Counted from the stretch's first letter, positions 16,601 to 23,040 are shown. The stretch is 23,275 bases of DNA from a virus (IMGVR_UViG_3300044619_001552:1-23275); one strand, 5' to 3'. Notes: a model not told the origin generated them from the sequence alone. Translations and numbers: made by a program.

Positions 16601-17579
16601 TTCTATTGCTCAGCATGCCAATGTGCAAACTTCATTTAGTGATTCAACAAATATTATAAATGCTTCCTATAATGTCGCTCTACAATGTAATAAAGTTGTA
16701 ATACCTATTGCATCAGTGCAAACAGCTTCTGGAACAGCACAGAGCCTCTGGGTAGCCCCTGACGGGTCTTCACTGGGCACTACTGAACTTACTGCCAATA
16801 TGACATCCAGTTCAAATGTTGCCTATGTCTCAAGCACAAAAAATCCAGTGTTCTCAGACACAGGATATCTTAAAATTGGGGATGAAATTGTAAAATATAT
16901 ATCGAAAACAGCAGTGTCTTTTAACGGACTAGAGCGTGGTCAGTTTCAAACAACAGCGGCGACTCACTTAACTTCCAGTAAAGTTAAGGAGTCAAGGTAT
17001 TATGATGTCAAGTTTGATAAAGCCCCAGCTTATAATATTAGAAGCCCTTTTGTGACTCAAATAATATTTGAAGAGCCGGACAAGATTGAAATAACAAAGT
17101 TTTTGCCGTATGCATATGGAGCTGAGTTGATCCTCTCAGCAACAGAAAACTCAATTGTTGGTGAAATTGCTATTATACAAGGAACAGACCCTATAACCCA
17201 GTACCCATATGCGACATCAATTGTCGGCACCGCAGTTTCTATAACAGAACAGAATGTTCAGGTTAAGGAGCAATCTGCTTCTACGAATGACAGTATTAAA
17301 AAATATGGGATTAAGGATTTGACTGTCCAAAGTCCTTTTATTACTGATGCAGTACATGCAAAAAAATTGGCTGATTTTATTATTGATAAAACACAAACAC
17401 CAGTGCCTATTATAAATATTAGTATTACGACCATGCCCAAGATTCAACTAGGTGATAGAATTAGAATAACAACTTTATCGGCTCTTGATATCACCAACAC
17501 TGATTATTGGGTTATATCTTATAATATGTCGATAGCTGATAATGTTACACAGAACTTGGTGTTGAGGAAAGTTTCTTAA
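13662..17579 (+). CDS. Multidomain tail hub / tip protein with PA14-like and LamG-like domains
   Basis: This 1305-residue protein is probably the tail hub plus adhesin. Residues about 55-245 resemble a jelly-roll, discoidin-like domain (LEFGWWS, VEATFTTRKVNKIRVVTSEA). A small beta module at about 324-402 contains SEEIVLCSS and QRGYGGSIAKSHTTGSSV. Residues about 563-700 look like PA14 (GGVKIYLDDVLILNRYK, LTAGVPRKIRIEFYHSFNN). Residues about 742-927 look like LamG/concanavalin-like (NEWTIELLAKFHNGSF, FHHLTVSYDGSSLKYYVNGD, SFYIDEFAIYNKCL). A second copy of the small module lies at about 1040-1109. The C-terminus (about 1160-1305, HAKKLADFIIDKTQTPVPII, KIQLGDRIRIT) resembles the ends of siphovirus hub proteins. 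PA14 and LamG folds commonly bind glycans, so receptor recognition is likely. The stop overlaps the next start as TAATG. Confidence 0.7.
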   Translation: MLTSGIYGKEFSTSFNSSIISPAQKIKPKIMIKWLDSRHVDNLVITTNDAPANTAYPSRGFFFPVSEAMNGIKRQSFTWAVAGAKDVNGDVIKADGTWFAMPSLTSNDLSNTQVGSNLEFGWWSNSTSNSNTHGTYSGYGFVTNPYVEATFTTRKVNKIRVVTSEAYGQISNYLVQAYDASLNLVLNEEGIIKDGTYFQDHNISLAASTQNISKIRVTVRTTKNPVDFARIQEVVPIYEEDISDYIIDYSVNRTRDVHSTSLPVGGSGIASVDLNLDNTTKVFNLFNTSSTYGKYMVKDLEVEIYTGWRIKKPSFDDINASYLTTQLAANISNSSSTFTVVDRSALPAGGAGDEFIVILDKDTQSEEIVLCSSVNSSNVVTVAQRGYGGSIAKSHTTGSSVRFDVYEYVKNGTFYVDEWSVNTDMTVSANLQDWTKFLSERTINYGFFMQNAYVGDAVKNLLMRANFPSSDIEKLNSYKRGAIERGAITLYSFNEDTIDRSGNDIIPSTGLRSRFWGMPDNKKDVSVKDIVADAIDKELSPLDKALGEKKFISPSKVVLSKDISDSNTYALKVTDYQFTGTDSKVYSDYYNGVFDGYYIPTDSGLQSLVAVIAYGGVKIYLDDVLILNRYKLTTVSTRYQSSTVNLTAGVPRKIRIEFYHSFNNSGAASFKLWLYKALSGGSDVLVNASECTTIVGLDAVGSKNPSSNIAVADAYNHRNNAVYISLPKMNQPTGLVSDINNKSILLESNAYVRIPYHESFDVVNSNSYLYNNEWTIELLAKFHNGSFSVDGEYVSNWNNSSPTTGFEFFNNSSSHGFKIKTLANSTVTTETVSSNVALSNSSFHHLTVSYDGSSLKYYVNGDLKDTEPIEGVPIAWTSKDITIGGRAASYSAGAEVPPPSFRSFYIDEFAIYNKCLTSSQMSDRYTESAMQPLTEFGFLYGNDNSIQEIINNITFADMGRVYVDENDKAKYEHFYRFFEPSIAQHANVQTSFSDSTNIINASYNVALQCNKVVIPIASVQTASGTAQSLWVAPDGSSLGTTELTANMTSSSNVAYVSSTKNPVFSDTGYLKIGDEIVKYISKTAVSFNGLERGQFQTTAATHLTSSKVKESRYYDVKFDKAPAYNIRSPFVTQIIFEEPDKIEITKFLPYAYGAELILSATENSIVGEIAIIQGTDPITQYPYATSIVGTAVSITEQNVQVKEQSASTNDSIKKYGIKDLTVQSPFITDAVHAKKLADFIIDKTQTPVPIINISITTMPKIQLGDRIRITTLSALDITNTDYWVISYNMSIADNVTQNLVLRKVS
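14631..14867 (+). repeat. Small beta module of the hub protein, copy 1
   Basis: Encodes residues about 324-402: a Leu-Ala-Ala-Asn-Ile-Ser strand with Ser-rich turn, VVDRSALPAGG, an E-E-I-V strand and QRGYGGSIAKSHTTGSSV. The same order of signals recurs at 16779-16988, about 700 residues later. Confidence 0.6.
16779..16988 (+). repeat. Small beta module of the hub protein, copy 2
   Basis: Encodes residues about 1040-1109: TELTANMTSSSNVAYVSS, GYLKIGDEIVKYISK, LERGQFQTTAATHLTSSKV. The shared pattern with copy 1 is a Ser-rich strand, G-(D/E)-E-(I)-V, V/L-x-RG-x-x-x-(S/T)-x-A-x-(S)H. Protein similarity is modest and DNA has diverged. Confidence 0.55.
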
Positions 17580-19147
17580 TGGTTAGTGAAAATACAATAT
17601 TCTTCTATTCTGGTCGTGGTGGGCATTCTCATGATGGGGAGAATTCAAGCTTTATTGATACTTCTAAGTATTCTTTGTTTGATTTTTCTTGGGGCTTATT
17701 GGGTGATCCTGATAGACAGGCTTCGCAAGATCGTAATTACAATAGCTTTAAAGATTTTATTATAAATACTGTCAACCAATCAATTTTAAATCCGGCGGGG
17801 CTGGTTCTTCAGCCGGGTATTGTTAACGGTTCTGCTCATATCATATCTCGATCTTTAACGACTGAGCTTATAGCGGCAAATGCAATTACTGCGAATGAGA
17901 TTCTGGCGGGGTCTATTACCGCAGATGAGCTGTCAGCAAATCTTGTTCTTGTTAATAATGTAATTAGAAGTAATAATTTTGATGGCAATATTGCAGCCAA
18001 TGGCGTTATTACTAGCAAAGGAACTGTTGGCTGGGCTGTCTCGGGTCATGGTGAAGCCGTTTTTGATACAACTTTTATTAGAGGTTCCCTTGAAGCTTCG
18101 TCGGTCTCTACTCCAGGTATTGATATCGACGCAAACGGTAATCTAACTGCTAATACTTTCGCACTTTACGCCAATGGTGCGATCATAACATCAAGCGGTA
18201 ATTTTAGCGTTAGTGCGTCTGGAAACCTAACGGCTAATAATGCAAACATCACTGGGACAATATACGCCACTGCTGGAAGCGTTAGCGGTGATTTAGTAAG
18301 CGGTGGAACAATTTCTGGCGTTGAGCTTGATATAGGTGCTAATTTTTCTGTTGATGCATCTGGTAATTTATTTGCACAAAATGCAGATATTTCTGGAGAA
18401 ATAACTTCAATATCTGGAAGCATTGGTGGCTGGACATTAAGCTCAAATGCTATCTCTGCAGGCGGTGGTGGAACGCAAATTAGTTTGAATTCTAGTGCTC
18501 AACTGAATGCACAGTTTGGCGGCGTAACAACTGATCTCAATTTTCAAACAGATACTGCATATGTTTTCAGGATAACCGATGGCAGTCAGCTTATGAGAAT
18601 CTCTCCGTTGCTAATTTCAGCGTCAGTCGGTGGTAGTTTTTCATACTTAGCAAATGATGGCATTGTTACAACTGGCGAGGTTAGTATGAATACTGGGTGG
18701 GTCACTGGCATTGGCATCGCATACCCTGGATGCACTACTGGTCCAGGTACTTCTAATTATATGGGGCTTGTTTGGGATAACCCAGATATACGAGGCACAG
18801 TTGATAATGTCGTATCAACTGTTCTTGGAACAGTATCGGATGTAAGATCAAAGTCGTATATTTTAAATGCAGAAGATACTTGGCTGAATAAATTATATGA
18901 TTCATTAAGGGTCGTGTCTTTTAACCCAGTAGATTTATTAGATGAAGAAAATCTGCATTTATACCCAAGAAGACTTGGTTTAATAGCGCAGGAACTTAAT
19001 GAGATTCTGCCTGATTTGGTGGTTTCGGCAAACCCGTATGATGAAGAAGCTTTCCTTTCAGTTAATTATCTTGGACTAGTTCCTTATTTAATACAGGCGG
19101 TTCAGGATCTAAACAATCGTGTGAAAGAACTGGAAAATGAGGTATAA
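17579..19147 (+). CDS. Tail fibre/spike with C-terminal S74 intramolecular chaperone
   Basis: This 522-residue protein is a trimeric-type fibre. The N-terminus (FFYSGRGGHSHDGENSSFID) is an attachment region. Residues about 95-170 carry the common fibre pattern AITANEILAGSITADELSAN and LVNNVIRSNNFDGNI. Residues about 175-290 form beta-helix-like repeats (SASGNLTANNANITGTIYAT, DASGNLFAQNADISGEI, ISGSIGGWTLSSN). The C-terminal 103 residues match the peptidase S74 chaperone: SDVRSK with Ser420 and Lys425 as the expected catalytic dyad, RRLGLIAQELNEILPDLVV, VNYLGLVPYLIQAVQDL and a coiled-coil end. S74 domains help trimerise the fibre and then cut themselves off just before the Ser, which predicts a mature fibre of about 419 residues. 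GAGGAA about 10 bases upstream of the ATG is the ribosome site. Confidence 0.85.
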   Translation: MVSENTIFFYSGRGGHSHDGENSSFIDTSKYSLFDFSWGLLGDPDRQASQDRNYNSFKDFIINTVNQSILNPAGLVLQPGIVNGSAHIISRSLTTELIAANAITANEILAGSITADELSANLVLVNNVIRSNNFDGNIAANGVITSKGTVGWAVSGHGEAVFDTTFIRGSLEASSVSTPGIDIDANGNLTANTFALYANGAIITSSGNFSVSASGNLTANNANITGTIYATAGSVSGDLVSGGTISGVELDIGANFSVDASGNLFAQNADISGEITSISGSIGGWTLSSNAISAGGGGTQISLNSSAQLNAQFGGVTTDLNFQTDTAYVFRITDGSQLMRISPLLISASVGGSFSYLANDGIVTTGEVSMNTGWVTGIGIAYPGCTTGPGTSNYMGLVWDNPDIRGTVDNVVSTVLGTVSDVRSKSYILNAEDTWLNKLYDSLRVVSFNPVDLLDEENLHLYPRRLGLIAQELNEILPDLVVSANPYDEEAFLSVNYLGLVPYLIQAVQDLNNRVKELENEV

Positions 19148-19336
19148 ATGAATAAAGATGAATTGACTACATATATTTATAATAATATGTCTCAATACAG
19201 ACCGCTTAATTTAACTTTAGCAACAAAACATGCTGAAACATTCTGGAGAGTATTTGAAACTAAATTAGTATCAAACGATACGGATATTGCGGGTTTACTG
19301 GATGCTTTCATTGAAAAGACCTTTAAAAGACAATAA
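19148..19336 (+). CDS. Small helical protein of unknown function after the fibre gene
   Basis: I do not recognise this 62-residue protein. It is predicted helical, with ELTTYIYNNMSQYRPLNLTL and AGLLDAFIEKTFKRQ, and has no membrane segment or cysteines. It starts on the base after the fibre stop with the ribosome site GAGGT (19139-19143) inside the fibre gene, so it is translationally coupled to it. A late-expressed virion or assembly component is possible, but only position supports this. Confidence 0.6.
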   Translation: MNKDELTTYIYNNMSQYRPLNLTLATKHAETFWRVFETKLVSNDTDIAGLLDAFIEKTFKRQ

Positions 19337-19341
19337 TGAGG

Positions 19342-19347
19342 TATAAT
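19342..19347 (+). promoter_or_regulatory. -10 promoter-like box (TATAAT) or overlapping ribosome site
   Basis: A perfect TATAAT ends six bases before the ATG at 19354, the same spacing as at 198-203, so the transcript would be leaderless. However GAGGT (19338-19342) could serve as a Shine-Dalgarno site for a read-through message, about 11 bases from the ATG. Both could operate. No -35 box at standard spacing is seen. Confidence 0.4.
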
Positions 19348-19353
19348 AGATAA

Positions 19354-20013
19354 ATGGCTTACGAGAACTATTTACAAGTTTCCTGGACTGATGGAACACC
19401 TATCACTGGCGATAGATTACAACAAATGTCAACTAACACCCAACAGGTTAAGGAAGCTAATGAGGATTCCCCACAAGGTATCAAGAAACTTAAAAGTGTT
19501 ACTTCAAATAGCGCTACTATCTCAGGCTTTGCAACGACTACAGAGATTATCTCATTAAAAAATGATTCTGGTACTGGTGGTCCTGATAACAGGGTTAGCG
19601 TCGATGCTAGCCGTTTCTATAAAGTAGTTCTTAATTTTACTGGTTTTGTTTTAACTGCAAAAGGTGCTGAGGATTCTCGTTACTTTGTTAGTTTGCATAG
19701 CGGTACCCATGGCAGTGCAAACTCTAAATTATACGAGGCAACCTTTACTCCTCCGGCAGGCATATTCGTTGACTCCGCAAATAGTAATACTATAACTTTA
19801 AGAAATGATGCTTACGATAATTTTTTTGGATCAGGAACAATTTCTACTGTCCTGCAATCAAACGCTTCTGGTTTTATAAATGAATCATTTTTTGCTGCGG
19901 TTAAGAGAGAGCAGGGCGCAAGCACATCTGGTGCGCCAGGTTATTATGTTCCCGCCTCATCCGGCTCTTATGTTCTTCAATTGTATGTTGAAGATGCGGG
20001 TGGAATTGCTTAA
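19354..20013 (+). CDS. Putative virion (minor tail) structural protein
   Basis: This 219-residue protein opens with YENYLQVSWTDGTPITGDRL and QQMSTNTQQVKEANED. A WxDGTPIT..RLxxMxxN start is a recurring pattern of phage virion proteins encoded near tail fibres, especially in actinophages. The rest is strand-rich (FYKVVLNFTGFVLTAKG, LYEATFTPPAGIF, SGSYVLQLYVEDAGG) and looks like a jelly-roll or similar beta fold. It has no cysteines and no signal peptide. A tail-tip or fibre-associated role is inferred. The following HNH gene starts on the base after its stop. Confidence 0.55.
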   Translation: MAYENYLQVSWTDGTPITGDRLQQMSTNTQQVKEANEDSPQGIKKLKSVTSNSATISGFATTTEIISLKNDSGTGGPDNRVSVDASRFYKVVLNFTGFVLTAKGAEDSRYFVSLHSGTHGSANSKLYEATFTPPAGIFVDSANSNTITLRNDAYDNFFGSGTISTVLQSNASGFINESFFAAVKREQGASTSGAPGYYVPASSGSYVLQLYVEDAGGIA

Positions 20014-20448
20014 TTGAAAGAAGTAAGGCTTGCCTCTCAAAGAAAAGATATTGAGTGGACAACGAAATTTGCTTCTGGTGAAGATAGTCCTAATTACAAT
20101 GGCGGAAAGTATATCGATGATAAAGGTTATGTTCGTGTATTGAAGCCTGAGCACCCTAAAAACATTAGAGGCTATGCTTACGAACATCGGCTGGTTATGG
20201 AAGAATATTTGAATAGATATCTCCAAGCATGGGAGACTGTTCACCATATTAATGAAATAAAGGTAGATAATAGATTGTCTAACTTGTTTCTTTGTACTCC
20301 GCAAGAGCATAGTGCCCTGCATAAGGAAGGTAATAAGATATCGGCTCAGCATCGGGCTAAAATGAGAGAAACGGCTAACAAAGTTAAACCTCATACAAGA
20401 AAGAAAAATGCTGTTAATCCTGTAACAATTAAAAAAAGACTCCCGTAG
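20014..20448 (+). CDS. HNH endonuclease, free-standing
   Basis: This 144-residue protein has a complete HNH core: YEHRLVMEEYLNRYL, then ETVHHINEIKVDNRLSNLFL (H77-H78, N86, N90), then CTPQEHSALH (H99, H103). The N-terminal GEDSPNYNGGKYIDDKGYVR segment with a strand pair is typical of phage HNH homing-like enzymes, and the basic C-terminus (about 110-144) may bind DNA. The enzyme would nick or cut DNA in a metal-dependent way. The best start is TTG at 20014, directly after the previous TAA; no ATG precedes the conserved part. It sits at the border between late and early modules, a common place for mobile endonuclease genes. Confidence 0.85.
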   Translation: MKEVRLASQRKDIEWTTKFASGEDSPNYNGGKYIDDKGYVRVLKPEHPKNIRGYAYEHRLVMEEYLNRYLQAWETVHHINEIKVDNRLSNLFLCTPQEHSALHKEGNKISAQHRAKMRETANKVKPHTRKKNAVNPVTIKKRLP

Positions 20449-20458
20449 CAACTTTCTG

Positions 20459-20475
20459 CTTATCCTTATGATAAG
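20459..20475. promoter_or_regulatory. Inverted repeat overlapping the early-gene -10 box
   Basis: CTTATC (20459-20464) and GATAAG (20470-20475) form a perfect 6-bp inverted repeat with loop CTTAT. The repeat covers the -10-like TATGAT at 20467-20472, so a bound protein would block the promoter. Short repeats of this size can occur by chance. Confidence 0.3.
20467..20472 (+). promoter_or_regulatory. -10 promoter-like box (TATGAT) before the early module
   Basis: TATGAT is one base off the consensus. A start near 20479 would give a leader of about 22 bases carrying AAGGAGT (20490-20496), which ends four bases before the ATG at 20501. No clear -35 box is present. The 52-bp gap after the HNH gene is the only gap in this part of the window, so a promoter is plausible here. 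Confidence 0.4.
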
Positions 20476-20500
20476 ATGTACAGAACCCAAAGGAGTCCTT

Positions 20501-21667
20501 ATGAAAGTTTGTGCAGGAGAAGGTTGTAATTTAGAGTTTGAGCCGCAAACGGCTAACCATAAATACGCCGATAAGCTATGTCGTCAATCAATTGATGTCA
20601 ATGGTTTATGTAAATATAGAAGGGATAATGGTTTGTTTGAAACACTTCCAGACCCTATCACTGGTGATATCCCTTCAAATGAAAGTGAGTTGCGTCTTTC
20701 TTACAATAAATTATTGTCTGAGTACAACAAAATTAAAACAAAGAGTGATGACCTTGCTGGAGCTATCTACCGCGCTGTTAAAGAAGATATCGAATCGGTT
20801 AAATATGTTCCGGTTAATAAACCTAAGTTTGAAAGAGCTTCAAAAAGTGAAGAGGTCGCTGTTGCAGTTCTTGCCGACTGGCAGTTGGCTAAGGTAACTC
20901 CTGATTATAATTCTCAAGTTTGCGAAGAGCGTATTAACCTTTTTGCAGAGAAAGTGATTCAGCTTACTGAGATTCAAAGAAAAGATCACCCAGTTAAGGA
21001 ATTGAGAATCTGGGCTCTTGGTGACATTATTGAAGGGGAGTTGATATTCCCAGGTCAATCTTTCTTGGTTGATGGCGGTTTGTATAGACAGATCACTGTT
21101 GACGGACCACGGATTATGAAAAACTTTATTAACAAAATGTTGGAGAACTTTGAAAAAGTAACATTTGTTGGAGTGATTGGTAATCATGGTTCTATTGGTG
21201 GTCGTGCCCGCAGAGATCACGATCCTGAAACCAATGGTGACAGAATGCTCTACCGCATCACTCAACTTATGTTTGAAAAAGAAAAGCGGATTGAGTTCAA
21301 GATTCCAGACGGTCGTGGTGAACGACATTGGTATGCTATTGACAAGATTGGGAATTATAAAGCAATGCTTTGTCATGGCGATCAGTTCGGCAGTCTTTCG
21401 GCGTTTCATTCTTTTCAGAAGAAAGCGTATGGCTGGAAGATCGGTGCTTTGAATGAGGACTTTGATGATATTTTCATTGGACACTTCCATACTCCGACAA
21501 AGATGACATTTAATACTGTTCAGTTAAGAATATCTGGTAGCCCTGAGTCGGTGAATACATATGCTGCAGAAGTTTTGGCGGCGGCTGGTCGTCCATCGCA
21601 ATCACTCTACTTCGTTCATCCTGAGAAGGGTATTGTTACTGCAGAGTACAACTGCTGGTTGAACTAA
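20501..21667 (+). CDS. Metallophosphoesterase (calcineurin-like) with N-terminal Cys cluster
   Basis: This 388-residue protein has the full set of calcineurin-like metal motifs: D126 in VLADWQ, D175 in LGDIIEG, N228-H229 in IGNHG, H292 in LCHGDQ and H328-x-H330 in GHFHT. Such enzymes hydrolyse phosphodiesters, often DNA or nucleotides, with two metal ions. Residues 1-41 hold four Cys (C4, C9, C27, C37) in a zinc-finger-like pattern, followed by a helical linker (about 55-105). A processing or repair nuclease role in the phage early phase is likely but the substrate is unknown. The ATG at 20501 is chosen because AAGGAGT lies just upstream; the ATG at 20468 would overlap the -10-like box. Confidence 0.85.
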   Translation: MKVCAGEGCNLEFEPQTANHKYADKLCRQSIDVNGLCKYRRDNGLFETLPDPITGDIPSNESELRLSYNKLLSEYNKIKTKSDDLAGAIYRAVKEDIESVKYVPVNKPKFERASKSEEVAVAVLADWQLAKVTPDYNSQVCEERINLFAEKVIQLTEIQRKDHPVKELRIWALGDIIEGELIFPGQSFLVDGGLYRQITVDGPRIMKNFINKMLENFEKVTFVGVIGNHGSIGGRARRDHDPETNGDRMLYRITQLMFEKEKRIEFKIPDGRGERHWYAIDKIGNYKAMLCHGDQFGSLSAFHSFQKKAYGWKIGALNEDFDDIFIGHFHTPTKMTFNTVQLRISGSPESVNTYAAEVLAAAGRPSQSLYFVHPEKGIVTAEYNCWLN

Positions 21668-21668
21668 C

Positions 21669-21887
21669 ATGACTAAAGCGACTGGCATATACTGCAGAAA
21701 TTGCGGAGGCAGGATGTTTTCTGGTCATCAATATTATGCATTTCAGAAAAATTATATTGACTTGACCTGTATAAGATGTTCATGCTCTGTTGATGTTGAA
21801 GTAAAAAAGCTTAATAAAATTCTAAAATATTTAGGGTTCAAAACAATAGAGGCAAGACATGATATCCAAGAAACCACAAGTAAATAA
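21669..21887 (+). CDS. Zinc-ribbon protein
   Basis: This 72-residue protein contains two CxxC knuckles, C9-x2-C12 and C34-x2-C37 with an extra C39, spaced about 21 residues apart and flanked by strands, typical of a zinc ribbon. A C-terminal basic helix (VEVKKLNKILKYLGF) follows. A nucleic-acid or protein-binding role is likely. It starts two bases after the phosphoesterase gene and overlaps the next gene by 29 bases, so it is part of the same operon. The exact family is not recognised. Confidence 0.75.
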   Translation: MTKATGIYCRNCGGRMFSGHQYYAFQKNYIDLTCIRCSCSVDVEVKKLNKILKYLGFKTIEARHDIQETTSK

Positions 21888-22293
21888 ATTTTACAGATAT
21901 GCCGGATCAATTGTAAAAATAAAAAAGATTTCTAAGGTAAAGAATAAAATCTTTGTAGAAAGGCTTTCTGACAAAGAAATTATTGTAATACCTTATGAGC
22001 AATCAGAAATTTTAATTGTTCGGCTGTATACTGTTGGTGAGGTTGCTAAGATTGTTGAAAGAAGGCCTGATACACTCCGTAAGTATGAAAGAAAGAACTT
22101 GATTCCATCAGCCAGTAAGTTTGGTGATGAATACAAAGGATATTCTGATTGGAGATATTATGATGAAAGTGAAATCTATGAAATGGTAGAATTCTTCAAT
22201 CAGCGCACACAAGGTCGCCCTGTCACTCAAAGTGGTGATATGGTTGGTAATAAGATAAAGTTAATAGAACAAAAAGTCAAACTTCACAAGTGA
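21859..22293 (+). CDS. MerR-like helix-turn-helix DNA-binding protein
   Basis: In this 144-residue protein residues about 57-118 form a winged-helix of the MerR/excisionase-like type: LYTVGEVAKIVERRPDTLRK (helix-turn-helix), YERKNLIPS, then the wing and DWRYYDESEIYEMVEFFNQR. The first about 55 residues form a small beta domain (VNKFYRYAGSIVKIKKISKV), perhaps SH3-like, and there is no effector-binding domain. It may regulate phage promoters or help recombination or replication. AGAGG (21848-21852) lies six bases before the ATG. The start overlaps the end of the zinc-ribbon gene by 29 bases. Confidence 0.8.
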   Translation: MISKKPQVNKFYRYAGSIVKIKKISKVKNKIFVERLSDKEIIVIPYEQSEILIVRLYTVGEVAKIVERRPDTLRKYERKNLIPSASKFGDEYKGYSDWRYYDESEIYEMVEFFNQRTQGRPVTQSGDMVGNKIKLIEQKVKLHK

Positions 22294-22300
22294 GGATATT

Positions 22301-22513
22301 ATGTCAAAAGAAAATGAAAAAGGTACAGAAATTTGGGCATCACTCGGCATTACTAAGAATCTTGGTAACTACGAGTCGTTGAGACTAGATGCTGGCGCAC
22401 GAACGCAGGCATCAGACCCTAATGACCCAGCGGCTTGGGCAAAAGTTTGGGAATCTATTGATGCTCAAATTGAAGCAAAGCTGCAGGAATTAGATAATGA
22501 AAGCCCTAAGTGA
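22301..22513 (+). CDS. Small conserved-looking phage protein of unknown function
   Basis: This 70-residue acidic protein has a central segment LGNYESLRLDAGARTQASD followed by an amphipathic helix (AAWAKVWESIDAQIEAKLQE). The pattern NLGNYESLRxDxG is one I associate with small early proteins of actinophages, but I cannot name a function. GAGG (22292-22295) is the ribosome site, overlapping the previous stop. It overlaps the WhiB-like gene by 17 bases. Single-strand DNA or replisome contacts are possible in view of the neighbours; this is speculation. Confidence 0.65.
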   Translation: MSKENEKGTEIWASLGITKNLGNYESLRLDAGARTQASDPNDPAAWAKVWESIDAQIEAKLQELDNESPK

Positions 22514-22796
22514 TTGGCTGAATTTAGCAGTTTGTGCAAATGATGACAACCCTACTGCTTGGCTATCGTATGATATTGAAAACATACGATATGCCAAGCA
22601 CGGCTGTTCGAAATGTAAAGTTAGGCAGCAATGTTTTTTAAATGCATGGCAGAATGAACCATATGTTGGTGTCAATGCAGGCATATCAGAATATGATTTT
22701 TTAATCCTTACATGGAAGGAGGCGAAGAAGGCTAATGGAAGTAACTGGTCAAGAACTAATAAAACACTTCAAAGAATCATGCAGGAAATTAAATAA
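22497..22796 (+). CDS. WhiB-like iron-sulfur transcription factor
   Basis: This 99-residue protein shows the four-Cys WhiB pattern: C13 after LSDWLNLAV, and CSKCKVRQQC with C37-x2-C40-x5-C46. The following GVNAGIS sits where the family has the G(V/I)WGG turn, and a basic C-terminus (KKANGSNWSRTNKTLQRIM) takes the place of the AT-hook-like tail. WhiB proteins hold a [4Fe-4S] cluster and bind the host primary sigma factor; phage members can alter host or phage transcription. The family is confined essentially to actinobacteria and their phages, so this is the best host marker. AGGA (22485-22488) lies about eight bases upstream of the ATG. It overlaps both neighbours. Confidence 0.8.
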   Translation: MKALSDWLNLAVCANDDNPTAWLSYDIENIRYAKHGCSKCKVRQQCFLNAWQNEPYVGVNAGISEYDFLILTWKEAKKANGSNWSRTNKTLQRIMQEIK

Positions 22797-23040
22797 GCTA
22801 TTTATTCCGGATTCCCCAAGGCAAGAAGCTGTTGCAGACGCTCTTGCTGAATTTTATAGCAAGAATGATTTATTCACAGCAGTTGATTTATTTATTAAAT
22901 CAAAGACAGGGCCGTTTTTGATATTTGATTTTGCAATAGAATCCAAGTCTTATGTTGATAAATCAAAATTTGAATCTAAGGCAGTTGACAATTTCAAGGC
23001 TATAGTGGAGCAAACAAGAAAGAGAATGGAATCTGAATGA
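22735..23040 (+). CDS. Early protein of unknown function, upstream of the helicase
   Basis: This 101-residue protein is predicted helical (TGQELIKHFKESCRKLNKLF, RQEAVADALAEFYSKNDLFT) with a charged end (VDNFKAIVEQTRKRMESE). It overlaps the WhiB-like gene by 62 bases and overlaps the helicase start as ATGA. A helicase-loader or replisome role is suggested by position only. AAGGAGG (22716-22722) upstream of the ATG at 22735 is a strong ribosome site. No catalytic motif is visible. Confidence 0.65.
   Translation: MEVTGQELIKHFKESCRKLNKLFIPDSPRQEAVADALAEFYSKNDLFTAVDLFIKSKTGPFLIFDFAIESKSYVDKSKFESKAVDNFKAIVEQTRKRMESE

Noticed and set aside
20468-20500. Upstream ATG for the phosphoesterase
   Set aside because: It overlaps the -10-like box and has no ribosome site, while AAGGAGT directly precedes the ATG at 20501.
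20840-21490. 216-residue open frame on the minus strand
   Set aside because: It lies fully inside the metallophosphoesterase gene, whose metal motifs are intact, and its translation has no recognisable pattern or ribosome site.
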